Under the pieces are notes generated by a model that saw nothing but the letters and a program-made list of their open reading frames with translations, had not been told where the DNA came from and did no database searches. A stretch of DNA of 64,000 bases. Origin: an uncultured Collinsella sp. (GTDB lineage: Bacteria > Actinomycetota > Coriobacteriia > Coriobacteriales > Coriobacteriaceae). The position numbers were made by a program, and so were the translations under genes. The stretch is taken from the NCBI GenBank assembly GCA_958421275.1, contig CATZLI010000006.1:139648-203647 (forward strand), in the 5' to 3' direction. This document shows, in pieces, positions 51,343 to 60,045 of the stretch. Every line of letters starts with the position of its first letter. Position 1 is the stretch's first letter.

Positions 51343-52362
51343 ATGCTCGGCTCCTTTGAACCTAAGAACATCATCGTCACGGGCGGCTGCGGCTTCATCG
51401 GCAGTAACTTCGTGCACTATGTCGTGAACAACCACCCGGGTGTCCACGTCACCGTCCTGGACAAGCTGACCTACGCCGGCAACCCCGAGAACATCGCGGG
51501 GCTGCCGACGGACCGCGTGGAGCTCGTCGTGGGCGACATCTGCGACGCGGAGCTGCTGGACAGGATCGTCCCGGGCCACGACGCCATCGTGCACTACGCC
51601 GCCGAGAGCCACAACGACAACTCCATCGCGGACCCGGAGCCGTTCCTGCGCACCAACGTCGAGGGCACCTTCCACCTGCTGGAGGCCGTGAGGAAGCACG
51701 GCGTCCGCTACCACCACATCTCCACCGACGAGGTCTACGGCGACCTGGCGCTCGACGACCCCGCGAAGTTCACCGAGGAGACGCCGTACCGCCCGTCCTC
51801 GCCGTACAGCTCGACCAAGGCCAGCTCCGACATGCTCGTGCGCGCATGGACCCGCACCTACGGGCTTCGCACCACGATCTCCAGCTGCTCCAACAACTAC
51901 GGCCCCTACCAGCACGTGGAGAAGTTCATCCCGCGCCAGATCACCAACATCGTCGACGGCGTCCGCCCCAAGCTCTACGGGAAGGGCGAGAACGTCCGCG
52001 ACTGGATCCACACCGAGGACCACTCCTCGGCCGTCTGGGACATCCTGACCAAGGGCCGCATGGGGGAGACCTACCTCATTGGAGCCGACGGCGAGAGGAA
52101 CAACATCACCGTCCTGCGCATGATCCTGGAGGCGATGGGGCGCGACCCCGAGGACTTCGACTGGGTCGCCGACCGCCCCGGCCATGACCGCCGCTACGCC
52201 ATCGACAGCACGAAGCTGCAGCGCGAGCTCGGCTGGAGGCCGGCCCACACCGACTTTGCCGAGGGGCTCAAGCAGACGATTGACTGGTACGTGGCCAACG
52301 AGGCCTGGTGGCGACCGTCCAAGGAGGTCACCGAGGCCAGGTATAGGGCCCAGGGACAGTAG
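51343..52362 (+). CDS. rmlB: dTDP-glucose 4,6-dehydratase RmlB
   Basis: RmlB makes dTDP-4-keto-6-deoxyglucose. The 339-residue short-chain dehydrogenase has the NAD motif VTGGCGFIGSNF, AAESHNDNSI, the catalytic ISTDEVYGDL (Thr-Asp-Glu) and YSSTKASSD (Tyr-xxx-Lys), and SSCSNNYGPYQHVEKFIP. ATG 51343 is 1 nt after the rmlA stop, with GAGGAGG upstream. Base composition is markedly GC-rich compared with the broken genes downstream. Confidence 0.96.
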   Translation: MLGSFEPKNIIVTGGCGFIGSNFVHYVVNNHPGVHVTVLDKLTYAGNPENIAGLPTDRVELVVGDICDAELLDRIVPGHDAIVHYAAESHNDNSIADPEPFLRTNVEGTFHLLEAVRKHGVRYHHISTDEVYGDLALDDPAKFTEETPYRPSSPYSSTKASSDMLVRAWTRTYGLRTTISSCSNNYGPYQHVEKFIPRQITNIVDGVRPKLYGKGENVRDWIHTEDHSSAVWDILTKGRMGETYLIGADGERNNITVLRMILEAMGRDPEDFDWVADRPGHDRRYAIDSTKLQRELGWRPAHTDFAEGLKQTIDWYVANEAWWRPSKEVTEARYRAQGQ

Positions 52363-52382
52363 AAACAGTTAGGATGGAAATA

Positions 52383-52981
52383 ATGGCACAGGGTGACACA
52401 ATCACTTCGGGAAATTTCACCTTCACGGACACCTCCATCGAGGGCGTGAAGATCGTTGAACTCAAGACCTACGGCGACTCCCGGGGCTACTTTATGGAGA
52501 CCTATAAACAGTCCGACTTCGTAGCTGGAGGGATAGGCTGTGTTTTCGTTCAGGATAACCAATCTTCAAGTACTAGGGGCGTGCTTCGCGGCTTGCATTT
52601 TCAGATAGATCATCCGCAATCGAAACTGGTCCGTGTCGTTTCCGGCAAGTATTCGACGTTGCCGTTGACCTGCGCAAAGACAGCGCGACGTACGGTAAAT
52701 GGGAAGGCGTGGTCCTCTCTGCAGAGAATAAGAGACAGTTCTTCATTCCGCGCGGTTTTGCACACGGCTTTCTCGTTTTAAGCGATTCGGCTGAGTTCTG
52801 TTACAAATGCGATGATGTCTATCATCCCGGCGACGAGGGCGGGCTCATGTGGAACGATCCCAAAATTGGAATAGAGTGGCCTGCGCTCGATGGGGATGAC
52901 CATTTCGATGGATCTCAGCTGGTTTTATCTGATAAAGATAGACGCCACCCCCCTCTTTCTGCGCTGCAGAATTCCAAATAG
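52383..52981 (+). pseudogene. rmlC: dTDP-4-dehydrorhamnose 3,5-epimerase RmlC, frameshifted
   Basis: The first frame gives VELKTYGDSRGYFMETY and TRGVLRGLHFQIDHPQSK (the active-site His) up to VVSGK. The second frame, from about 52650, continues FDVAVDLRKDSATYGKWEGV, FIPRGFAHGFLVLSD and YKCDDVYHPGDEGG to the normal C-terminus. Adding one base at AAG|TATTC (near 52649) restores a full RmlC of about 200 residues. It is either a real one-base deletion or a sequence error. No rmlD follows. Confidence 0.85.
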
Positions 52982-53059
52982 CGTTCGCCGGTTGTAATTT
53001 GTTGAAAGACTTAGTTTTCTATGGGAATGAGTAGTCAAGTTTCCTGTTCGGAGGATTCG

Positions 53060-53859
53060 ATGAAGATAGCGGTTACGGGAGCTAATGGCTTTCTCGGTAT
53101 TGGGGTCGTGGAAGAGCTGGCGAGACGCGGCAACGATGTCGTGGCGGTTGATCGGGCGGTTGACCGAATTCCGGATTGCGCCACGCGCATTCAGGCGAGC
53201 TTGTTCGATATGGTTGATCCTTATGTTGAAATGGGGAATCCCGACTGCATAGTTCATCTTGCATGGCGCGACGGCTTTAAACACAATTCGGCTGCGCATA
53301 TGGAAGATCTTCCTCTGCACGTTGAGTTTGTTCGTAAGTTATCTAACTCTCCCCTTAGGAGATTGGCGATTATGGGGAGCATGCATGAAATTGGATACCA
53401 TGAGGGCGGCATCCGGGCCGGTACCCCATGCAATCCGCAGAGTATGTACGGTATAGCGAAGAATGCATTGAGGCAGGCCGCTATGTTGACTTGTGCTGAC
53501 GCGGATATCGAGCTTCAGTGGCTTCGTGGCTATTACATCGTCGACAACAATCCCTATGGAGCCTCTATTTTCTCTAAAATTTGCAAGGCATCTGCAGAAG
53601 GCAAAAAACATTCCCCTTCACCACGGGGCAATGCCAATATGATTTTTTGGATTACGGTGACTTTTGCCCCCTTGTCGCTGACGTGGTTACGGGGGCTAAG
53701 GGTGACGGCATATATAACATCTCGTCTGGACATCCTGAAAAGCTTGCCGATCGCGTTGAGCGTTTCATTCTAGAAAACGGTTTGGATATTAAATTAGACT
53801 ATGGCGCCTTTCCCGATAGGCCGTATGATTCCCCGGCTGTTTGGGGCACAAGATGCTAA
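53060..53859 (+). pseudogene. NAD-dependent sugar epimerase/dehydratase, frameshifted and truncated
   Basis: The start MKIAVTGANGFLGIGVVEEL (Rossmann motif) and MYGIAKNALRQA (Tyr-xxx-Lys) mark a short-chain dehydrogenase; it opens at ATG 53060 with GGAGG upstream. After EGKK the frame is lost at a run of six A (53603-53608). With seven A it would continue TFPFTTGQCQYDFLDYGD, GDGIYNISSGHPEKLADRVE to 53859. Around 53845 another break is likely (the frame giving DANFITSDRN). It is not a clear RmlD; the sugar is unknown. Confidence 0.75.
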
Positions 53860-54086
53860 TTTCATAACATCAGATCGGAATCTACCAAAGTGTATTGGGT
53901 GCCGTTGGAGTATCAACTTCTGTCGGTGTCGTGGCGAAAAGGCATTTTGTGGCTGCAAATTGCAATACGCTATACGACTTTAGTTCGTTAAGAGCTGTCT
54001 CGTTGTCGTCTGAAGAAATATTTCTTTTCGCATAGTTGGACATTTTCTTTTTTGAAGATCTGTAAATCGTTGGGGAGGGGCTAACA
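53860..54086. other. AT-rich interval with gene debris
   Basis: No intact gene is seen. One open stretch (53868-54032, in + frame) reads HQIGIYQSVLGAVGVSTSVG and continues to TAG 54033 without a start codon; it may be the tail of a lost gene. The end of the interval has GGGGAGGGG (54072-54080), which could be a ribosome site for a TTG at 54087. Confidence 0.35.
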
Positions 54087-54100
54087 TTGGCGACTGAAAA

Positions 54101-54619
54101 ATGCTCGGGGGGGGCTGTCGCGATTTGGGCAGATATCCATCTGGTTCCACCTTTTGGTCTGAGCACGCTATGAGATTTATTTGGCTATTGCGCAGAGCGC
54201 AGAGGTCCAATAATCCGATTTGGAGACTAATGATTCGTCGAATGCGTGAGAGGTATGGTTTGGAAATTCCCAGGACCACTCAGATTGGACCAGGGCTTTA
54301 CCTTGGGCACGCCTTTAACATCACAGTGAATGAGGCCGCTGTCATTGGTGCGAACTGCAACCTGCACAAGGGCGTGACGATAGGGCAAGAGAACCGTGGT
54401 AAGAGAAAAGGCGCGCCAGTATTGGGAGACTGCGTGTGGGTCGGCGTAAACGCCACCGTTGTCGGGGGTATTAACGTCGGCGACGACGTCCTCATCGCCC
54501 CCGGGGCATATGTGAACTGCGATATTCCCAGCCATTCCGTTGTCTTGGGCAATCCGTGCCGCGTTATTCCTCGTGAGAATGCGACGGAGGGATATATCAA
54601 CCGAAAAGTTGACCTTTAG
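54101..54619 (+). CDS. Serine acetyltransferase-like O-acetyltransferase (hexapeptide repeat)
   Basis: The 172-residue left-handed beta-helix acetyltransferase has GLEIPRTTQIGPGLYLGHAF, NEAAVIGANCNLHKGVTIGQ and WVGVNATVVGGINVGDDVLI (hexapeptide repeats), like CysE-type enzymes found in capsule loci that acetylate sugars. The start is unclear. ATG 54101 has no ribosome site and lies just before a run of eight G (54107-54114). TTG 54087 has a strong GGGGAGGGG but is in another frame and would need a one-base slip in the G run. Confidence 0.78.
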   Translation: MLGGGCRDLGRYPSGSTFWSEHAMRFIWLLRRAQRSNNPIWRLMIRRMRERYGLEIPRTTQIGPGLYLGHAFNITVNEAAVIGANCNLHKGVTIGQENRGKRKGAPVLGDCVWVGVNATVVGGINVGDDVLIAPGAYVNCDIPSHSVVLGNPCRVIPRENATEGYINRKVDL

Positions 54620-54645
54620 ACGCTTTCATTATTTAGGAGATTGAT

Positions 54646-55686
54646 ATGGCAACTAGAAAAGTGCTCGTCACAGGAGCCGCCGGTTTTATCGGCGCGTTCC
54701 TCGTCAAGAAGCTGCTCGCGGAGACCGATGACGCGATCGTCGGCCTCGACAACCTCAACAGCTACTACGACCCTGGCATCAAGCATGCGCGCCTGCGCAT
54801 GCTTGCAGAGGCTGATACCGAGGGCCGCTTCACCTTCGTTCGCGGCGACCTGTGCGATGCCGCCCTCATCGAGCGGCTGTTCGCCGAGAACGGCTTCGAT
54901 GTCGTGGTGAACCTCGCCGCCCAGGCCGGTGTCCGCTACTCCATCGAGAACCCGCGCGCCTACCTCGAGAGCAACCTCGTCGGCTTCTTTAATATCCTCG
55001 AGGGCTGCCGCCACCACCCTGTGAAGCACCTGGTCTACGCCAGCTCCAGCTCAGTCTACGGCGGCAACAAGAAGGTGCCGTTCTCCGAGGAGGACCGCGT
55101 CGACTCTCCGGTGTCGCTCTACGCCGCCACCAAGAAGTCCAACGAGCTCATGGCCGCCGCCTACTCCAAGCTCTACTCCATCCCCGCGACCGGCTTGCGC
55201 TTCTTCACCGTGTACGGCCCCATGGGCAGGCCCGACATGGCCTACTTCGGCTTCACCGAGAAGCTGCGCCGCGGCGACACGATCAAGATCTTCAACATGG
55301 GCGACTGCCGCCGCGACTTCACCTACGTCGACGACATCGTCGAGGGAGTGAAGCGCGTCATGGACGCCGCCCCCGAGGTGAAGATGAGCGAGGACGGGCT
55401 GCCGCTCGCCGCGCACCGCGTCTACAACATCGGCAACTCGCACCCCGAGAACCTGCTCGACTTCGTTGACACGCTGCAGCGCGTGCTGGTGGAGGAGGGC
55501 GTGCTGCCTGCGGACTACGACTTCGAGGCACACAAGCAGCTCTTGCCGATGCAGCCCGGCGACGTGCCCGTCACCTACGCTGACACCACCGCGCTCCAGC
55601 GCGACCTGGGCTACAAGCCCGCCACGCCGCTCGAGGACGGACTGAGGGCTTTCGCCAGGTGGTATAAGCGCTACTACAACATTTAG
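54646..55686 (+). CDS. UDP-glucuronate 4-epimerase-like NAD-dependent epimerase
   Basis: The 346-residue extended short-chain dehydrogenase has VLVTGAAGFIGAFLVKKLL, DNLNSYYDPGIKHARL (typical of UDP-glucuronate 4-epimerases of the LspL/Cap1J type), YASSSSVYGGNKKVPFSEED, LYAATKKSNELMA (catalytic Tyr-xxx-Lys) and GRPDMAYFGFTEKL. Next to ugd, which makes UDP-glucuronate, it would provide UDP-galacturonate for the capsule. TTAGGAG precedes ATG 54646. Confidence 0.9.
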   Translation: MATRKVLVTGAAGFIGAFLVKKLLAETDDAIVGLDNLNSYYDPGIKHARLRMLAEADTEGRFTFVRGDLCDAALIERLFAENGFDVVVNLAAQAGVRYSIENPRAYLESNLVGFFNILEGCRHHPVKHLVYASSSSVYGGNKKVPFSEEDRVDSPVSLYAATKKSNELMAAAYSKLYSIPATGLRFFTVYGPMGRPDMAYFGFTEKLRRGDTIKIFNMGDCRRDFTYVDDIVEGVKRVMDAAPEVKMSEDGLPLAAHRVYNIGNSHPENLLDFVDTLQRVLVEEGVLPADYDFEAHKQLLPMQPGDVPVTYADTTALQRDLGYKPATPLEDGLRAFARWYKRYYNI

Positions 55687-55692
55687 GAAATC

Positions 55693-55718
55693 ATGGCCCT
55701 GTAACAGGGGCCATTTTT
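55693..55718 (+). terminator. Hairpin between the epimerase and ugd
   Basis: ATGGCCC/GGGCCAT with a short loop is followed by TTTTTC. It is a terminator-like structure inside the capsule operon, of the sort LoaP would let polymerase pass. Confidence 0.6.
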
Positions 55719-55755
55719 CATGCTGACTATTGCTCTTTGACAATTGGAGAATGAC

Positions 55756-57015
55756 ATGAAGATCGCTGTCGCCGGTACCGGCTATGTCGGCCTGTCCCTC
55801 GCCGTCCTGCTCTCGCAGCACAACGAGGTCCACGCGCTGGACATCGTGCCCGAGAAGGTTGAGAAGATCAACAACTACGTATCGCCCATCCAGGACGACG
55901 AAATCGAGCGCTTCCTGGCGGAGGCGAAGGCGGGGGAGCGCGAGCTCGACCTGCACGCCACCGTGGATGTTGCGGAAGCCTACACGGGCGCCGACTACGC
56001 CGTCATCGCCACGCCCACCAACTACGATAGCGATAAAAACTTCTTCGACACCAGTTCCGTCGAGGCCGCCATCGCCGCCGTTCGCTCGGTGAACCCGGAC
56101 GCGTGGATCGTCATCAAGTCCACCATCCCCGTCGGCTACACCGCGGGGCTTCGGGAGAGGCTGGGCGATTCCAAGATCTTCTTCAGCCCCGAGTTCCTGC
56201 GCGAGAGCAAAGCTCTATACGACAACCTGCACCCCAGCCGCATCGTGGTGGGCGCGCCCAAGGACGACCCCGAGGCTGTCGCGGCCGCCGAGAAGTTCGC
56301 AGGCCTGCTTGCGCAGGGCGCCGATCCCGCCGAGCTGGAGCGCGAGAACGCAGACGGCACCGTGGGCATCCCCGAGCTCGTGTTGGGCACCACCGAGGCC
56401 GAGGCGGTGAAGCTGTTCGCCAACACCTACCTGGCGCTGCGCGTCGCCTACTTCAACGAGCTCGACACCTACTGCGAGGTCCGTGGCCTCAACACCCGTG
56501 ACGTCATCGACGGCGTGTGCCTGGAGCCGCGCATCGGCTCCCACTACAACAACCCCAGCTTCGGCTACGGCGGCTACTGCCTGCCCAAGGACACCAAGCA
56601 GCTGCTGGCCAACTACAAGGACGTGCCGCAGAACCTGATCGAGGCCATCGTGGATGCCAACCGCACCCGCAAGGACTTCGTCGCCGACGAGGTGCTGCAG
56701 ATGGTGTGGGACCGCGTATACGAGGGCAAACCGAAGCCTGTCGTGGGCGTCTACCGCCTGACGATGAAGTCCAACTCCGACAACTTCCGCGCGAGCTCCA
56801 TCCAGGGCGTCATGAAGCGCGTGAAGGCCAAGGGCGTGCCCGTGGTGGTCTACGAGCCCACGCTGGAGGCGCCGGAGTTCTTCGGCTCCGAGGTCACGCA
56901 CGACCTGGAGGCCTTCAAGGCCGGCTGCGACGTGATCGTCGCCAACCGCTGGAGCGACGAACTCGCGGACGTGGCGGACAAGGTCTACACGCGGGATTTG
57001 TTTAAGCGGGATTAG
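55756..57015 (+). CDS. ugd: UDP-glucose 6-dehydrogenase
   Basis: It oxidises UDP-glucose to UDP-glucuronate. The 419-residue protein has MKIAVAGTGYVGLSLAVLL, the central TTEAEAVKLFANTYLALRVA and FGYGGYCLPKDTKQL with the catalytic Cys, then a C-terminal UDP-binding domain. The start ATG 55756 has GGAGA 7 nt upstream; TTG 55744 would add four residues. It is the last capsule gene before the terminator at 57073. Confidence 0.95.
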   Translation: MKIAVAGTGYVGLSLAVLLSQHNEVHALDIVPEKVEKINNYVSPIQDDEIERFLAEAKAGERELDLHATVDVAEAYTGADYAVIATPTNYDSDKNFFDTSSVEAAIAAVRSVNPDAWIVIKSTIPVGYTAGLRERLGDSKIFFSPEFLRESKALYDNLHPSRIVVGAPKDDPEAVAAAEKFAGLLAQGADPAELERENADGTVGIPELVLGTTEAEAVKLFANTYLALRVAYFNELDTYCEVRGLNTRDVIDGVCLEPRIGSHYNNPSFGYGGYCLPKDTKQLLANYKDVPQNLIEAIVDANRTRKDFVADEVLQMVWDRVYEGKPKPVVGVYRLTMKSNSDNFRASSIQGVMKRVKAKGVPVVVYEPTLEAPEFFGSEVTHDLEAFKAGCDVIVANRWSDELADVADKVYTRDLFKRD

Positions 57016-57072
57016 GGAAGAGGGCGGAACCAGGCTGATCCGCTTCGATCATTCGCTATTTTATCCGCGTCG

Positions 57073-57116
57073 AGGGCGGGGGTGTTCGGCATTAGCCGAT
57101 ACACCCCCGCCCTTCA
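57073..57116 (+). terminator. Strong terminator at the end of the capsule locus
   Basis: A 13-bp stem AGGGCGGGGGTGT/ACACCCCCGCCCT has an inner TCGGC/GCCGA stem and is followed by TCATTGTTCTT. It lies 58 nt past the ugd stop. Confidence 0.85.
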
Positions 57117-57140
57117 TTGTTCTTCGCAGGTAAAATTCGC

Positions 57141-57584
57141 CTAATTCGAGCGATCGCTCAACGTGATTCGTGCCTTGAAACCGGCTCCATATTCTCCCGC
57201 CCGTGCCTGGTCATCCAACTTGAAGCCGATGTTATACAGCTTCCCCGACTTCGTCTTCCGAACCAGGCCATGCTCCAACATGAATGCGACAACGCGGCGA
57301 TGTGCTTCGACGTCGTCCAAGTTCAGGTAGAAGCAGGCGACGCCTCTGCCGTTCTCGATAACGGACTCGAATAAGCTGTGCTTGCATTCCGCGACGACCA
57401 TTCCGAGGGCCGCCTTGCGGCAGACTTCCTCCGCGAACTCGATATCGTTGAAGTAGAACATCCATTTCCCGCACCTGCTCTCGTCTAGCGCAGGTGCCAG
57501 CTCGGTGTCGATGTAGAACGAACACCATGGGTTGTCCACCCTGACGATTCGGCCGTCTTCGCTCAGCATCGTCTTCTCTTCCAT
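57141..57584 (-). CDS. Unidentified protein, possibly a fragment
   Basis: From ATG 57584 (GAGG 5 nt upstream) the frame encodes 147 residues, with VDNPWCSFYIDTELAPALDE, RCGKWMFYFNDIEFAEEVC and VIENGRGVACFYLNLDDVEA. I do not recognise the family. It is rich in aromatic and acidic residues, with no membrane segment. The same frame runs on upstream into an integrase-like stretch (57594-57764), so the present start is uncertain and the gene may be a chimera made by a deletion. It faces the capsule locus tail to tail. Confidence 0.5.
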   Translation of the reverse strand: MEEKTMLSEDGRIVRVDNPWCSFYIDTELAPALDESRCGKWMFYFNDIEFAEEVCRKAALGMVVAECKHSLFESVIENGRGVACFYLNLDDVEAHRRVVAFMLEHGLVRKTKSGKLYNIGFKLDDQARAGEYGAGFKARITLSDRSN

Positions 57585-57593
57585 CCATGCCTC

Positions 57594-57764
57594 ATATGGT
57601 TTGAGGGTGCTTTCGTAGTACGCGATTGTTCTCGGAGAGCACCCCTCGACTTCCTTGTCGGTAAGGAAGAGACCGAGTAGACTCGAGTTGCTGGGCACGC
57701 TGCTTTCGGCATGGCTACACATAGTGCTTTCGAGCACTGCTTTTAAGATTGCTTTATCTGCAGA
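57594..57764 (-). pseudogene. N-terminal fragment of a tyrosine recombinase/integrase
   Basis: The frame reads LLGLFLTDKEVEG then CSPRTIAYYESTLKPY, the usual SAM-like (core-binding) N-terminal domain of phage integrases and XerC/D-like recombinases; the preceding AILKAVLEST suits the start of such proteins. It ends abruptly where the frame runs into the unrelated gene at 57584. No catalytic Arg/His/Tyr domain is present. It lies 80 nt from an hsdS remnant on the other strand, an arrangement seen in phase-variable type I restriction loci. Confidence 0.55.
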
Positions 57765-57841
57765 TAGTCTAGAACCGGCTACATCTGTGTTAGAACCATA
57801 TTGATCATCGCTTCCACCGGGGGCTCCTTTCCCCTTGGTTC

Positions 57842-58570
57842 GATGGAAACAATTCTGAAGTGCAGGCCTATGTTCCGGTAAATGATTATTTAGCTGAACT
57901 CGGAGAAGCCCTTTTTGCTCAAACAATTGAAGAGAACAAGCGAGAAAATCATTACCGTTCAGTCGAGTCATTCTGCGAAGTCAAGGGCGGTTAGAGGCTC
58001 CCTAAAGGTTCAGAGCTAATTGCAGAGGCAAACTCTCATCCATATATTCGAGTCCGCGACTTAAACAACGCTTCTGTTCTCTTACTCACTTCGGAAATGC
58101 TATATATCGACGATGAAACACGATCTAATATTTCGCGCTACGTTGTCAACACTGGCGATCTAATTGTTTCCGTTGTCGGAACGATTGGCCTTACGGCGTA
58201 TATCGGAAAAACGCTCGATGAGGCAAACCTCACAGAGAATTGCAACAAACTTACTTCGTTTAGAGGCGACTTTGCGGCGTGGTCGTATTTCTTTCTTCGT
58301 AGCTCAATGGGCATGGAAGCTATTAGGCTTGGAACTGTTGGTGCCGTTCAGACCAAGCTTGCATTAAAAAACATTAAGTCGATGAACGTCCCGTTTGCTC
58401 CAGCTTGTGCAATAGAAAGAACGACTTCGACGCTCAATGGTATTCTTGAGCTCATATAGGCTAAAATACTCAAGTCGTAGGCTCTTGGCGAACTGCGTGA
58501 CGCATTGCTTCCCAAACTCATGTAGGGCGAAATCGACGTCTCTCAGTTTGGCGCTGTTCGGATGGATTAG
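57842..58570 (+). pseudogene. hsdS: Type I restriction specificity subunit HsdS, second half, with multiple TAG stops
   Basis: In one frame the sequence reads like the central helix plus second recognition domain of HsdS: NDYLAELGEALFAQTIEENK, RLPKGSELIAEANSHPYIRV, NTGDLIVSVVGTIGL, NLTENCNKL, GAVQTKLALKNIKSMNVPF, and the C-terminal ALGELRDALLPKLM then GEIDVSQF. The frame is interrupted by TAG at 57992, 58457, 58478 and 58523 and ends at TAG 58568; no TAA or TGA occurs. HsdS normally chooses the DNA sequence that a type I enzyme methylates or cuts. The first half, hsdM and hsdR are not in the window. Confidence 0.8.
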
Positions 58571-58599
58571 GTATAGAGCGCTATGGCAGGGGGGCGAAG

Positions 58600-59451
58600 A
58601 TGATGATTGTTGTAAATGAATCGGCTGCTGCTTCATATCTATACCTAATGGGATTAACCATAGACGAAGAGCTGCCGCTTACGCAACACCTCTCTCTATT
58701 GCCGGCCACGTGCAAGGCCTCGCCGGACGACATGATAAATTCTGTGATGAAATATGGCAGCGGAGATGAGACCGATTTAGGTGTCTTGATTGCCGTCCTT
58801 AGGAAAACTACAGCTCAGTTGCGCGTTGTTGGAGAGGGCAAAGAGCTTGCAGTTCGAGTTTGGAATGCCCAATCTGCAATAGTTCTATTGTCCGCGCTTT
58901 TGAATTGCGAATTGTATTGGCATGTTCAGAGCGATTCGCGGACAGAAGATTTTTCGCCATGCTCGGCAATCAATGTTGTTCTTTCTACAAGGTTGTTCAT
59001 TCCAAGAAAATTGAAAGTGATCAACGATTCAGAGAAGCAGTGGATAAGACAGCATTATCGGGACGCATGGGAACTGTTTGATAAAAACACGCGATTTGAG
59101 ACCGCGGTGAATTCCTTGTGGAGCTACAAGCAATCGCTTCGACCTTCAGTTCAAATGGCGATTATATGGGCTGGGATTGAGTCATTGTTTGGAGTCCGGA
59201 GCGAACTTGTTTTTCGTGTCAGTACTCTCGCAGCTTTGTTTCTTGGAGGAGGCAAGCAAAAACAGCAAGAAATAAAGAAACTATATAGAGCAAGGTCAGA
59301 AGCCGTTCATGAGGGAAAACAACCTTCTGAGTCTTGTGTTTCCGATTCTGCAAAATTATTGCAAGCGCTAATCTTGGAATGCGTCGAACGGGGCTGTTTA
59401 CCAAATGAGGACGGTTTGCTTTTCGGATTCGAAGAAGGATCGGCTAAATAA
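58600..59451 (+). CDS. HEPN-domain protein (Apea-like)
   Basis: The 283-residue protein ends in a helical domain with VQMAIIWAGIESLFGV, RVSTLAALFLGGG and LYRARSEAVHEGK, the last giving Arg232-x4-His237, the RNase-type motif of HEPN proteins; the layout fits the Apea-like HEPN family. The first 130 or so residues are unassigned. HEPN proteins are frequent in defence and toxin systems, and the neighbours here are defence remnants, but no partner antitoxin is seen. The start is ATG 58600 or 58603, with GGGGCGAAG upstream. Confidence 0.65.
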   Translation: MMIVVNESAAASYLYLMGLTIDEELPLTQHLSLLPATCKASPDDMINSVMKYGSGDETDLGVLIAVLRKTTAQLRVVGEGKELAVRVWNAQSAIVLLSALLNCELYWHVQSDSRTEDFSPCSAINVVLSTRLFIPRKLKVINDSEKQWIRQHYRDAWELFDKNTRFETAVNSLWSYKQSLRPSVQMAIIWAGIESLFGVRSELVFRVSTLAALFLGGGKQKQQEIKKLYRARSEAVHEGKQPSESCVSDSAKLLQALILECVERGCLPNEDGLLFGFEEGSAK

Positions 59452-59953
59452 TCATTTATCGCCCTACGAGTATTTGCAGATGAGACACCGATGCGTTTCA
59501 GTTGCATTGCATAGACAAGATAACGAAAAAGCAGCAAATCAAGAATGGCGATTCGCAAACATGGTTTATCCGGAGTTTTCACCAACCGCATCTTTGCGCG
59601 CCGCCTCAAATGAAACCCATAATGGAGTTTGGGCCATTCCAGAGTCACTTGCGCAAAGGTATTGCGAGTTTTTGGATCCAGTGATTTTGAGACGTAGCGT
59701 CGCCACTCAGACCGCGAACGCTTCATCGATCTGCAACTTCGGCAAAGCAAAAGGCCGAACATATGACCATGTTTTGATTTATCCAGTTGCCGATATGGCC
59801 TCTTGGTTGCAAGATGCCTCGACGGATCTGAAGCCGCAGACACGCTCCAAGCTCTATGTTGCAATTACTAGGGCGAGGTTCAGCGCTGGCTTCGTGGTTG
59901 CTGACAATAAAATAAATGAGCTTCCAGACACGCTAAGCGTCTGGAAGCCATAA
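59405..59953 (+). pseudogene. C-terminal remnant of a UvrD/Rep-type helicase
   Basis: From about residue 48 (59546) onward the frame resembles the end of superfamily 1 helicases: FANMVYPEF, ICNFGKAKGRTYDHVLIYPV (motif V-like) and RSKLYVAITRARFSAGFVV (motif VI, with the conserved TRA). The ATPase motifs of the N-terminal half are absent, and the first 45 codons do not match the family. The gene was probably cut by a deletion that joined it to the HEPN gene's end. Confidence 0.7.
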
Positions 59954-60045
59954 ATCAATCACGTGTTTGTTTGTCAGCAAAAGCGGATCCCTACGTGAAC
60001 CTAAAGACGGCCTTGATCAGCCATCCGTTGAACCTGGAGATGCAC

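Noticed and set aside
53060..53859. Assignment of the broken epimerase as rmlD
   Set aside because: Its motifs fit a general epimerase/dehydratase, and the typical RmlD features cannot be shown.
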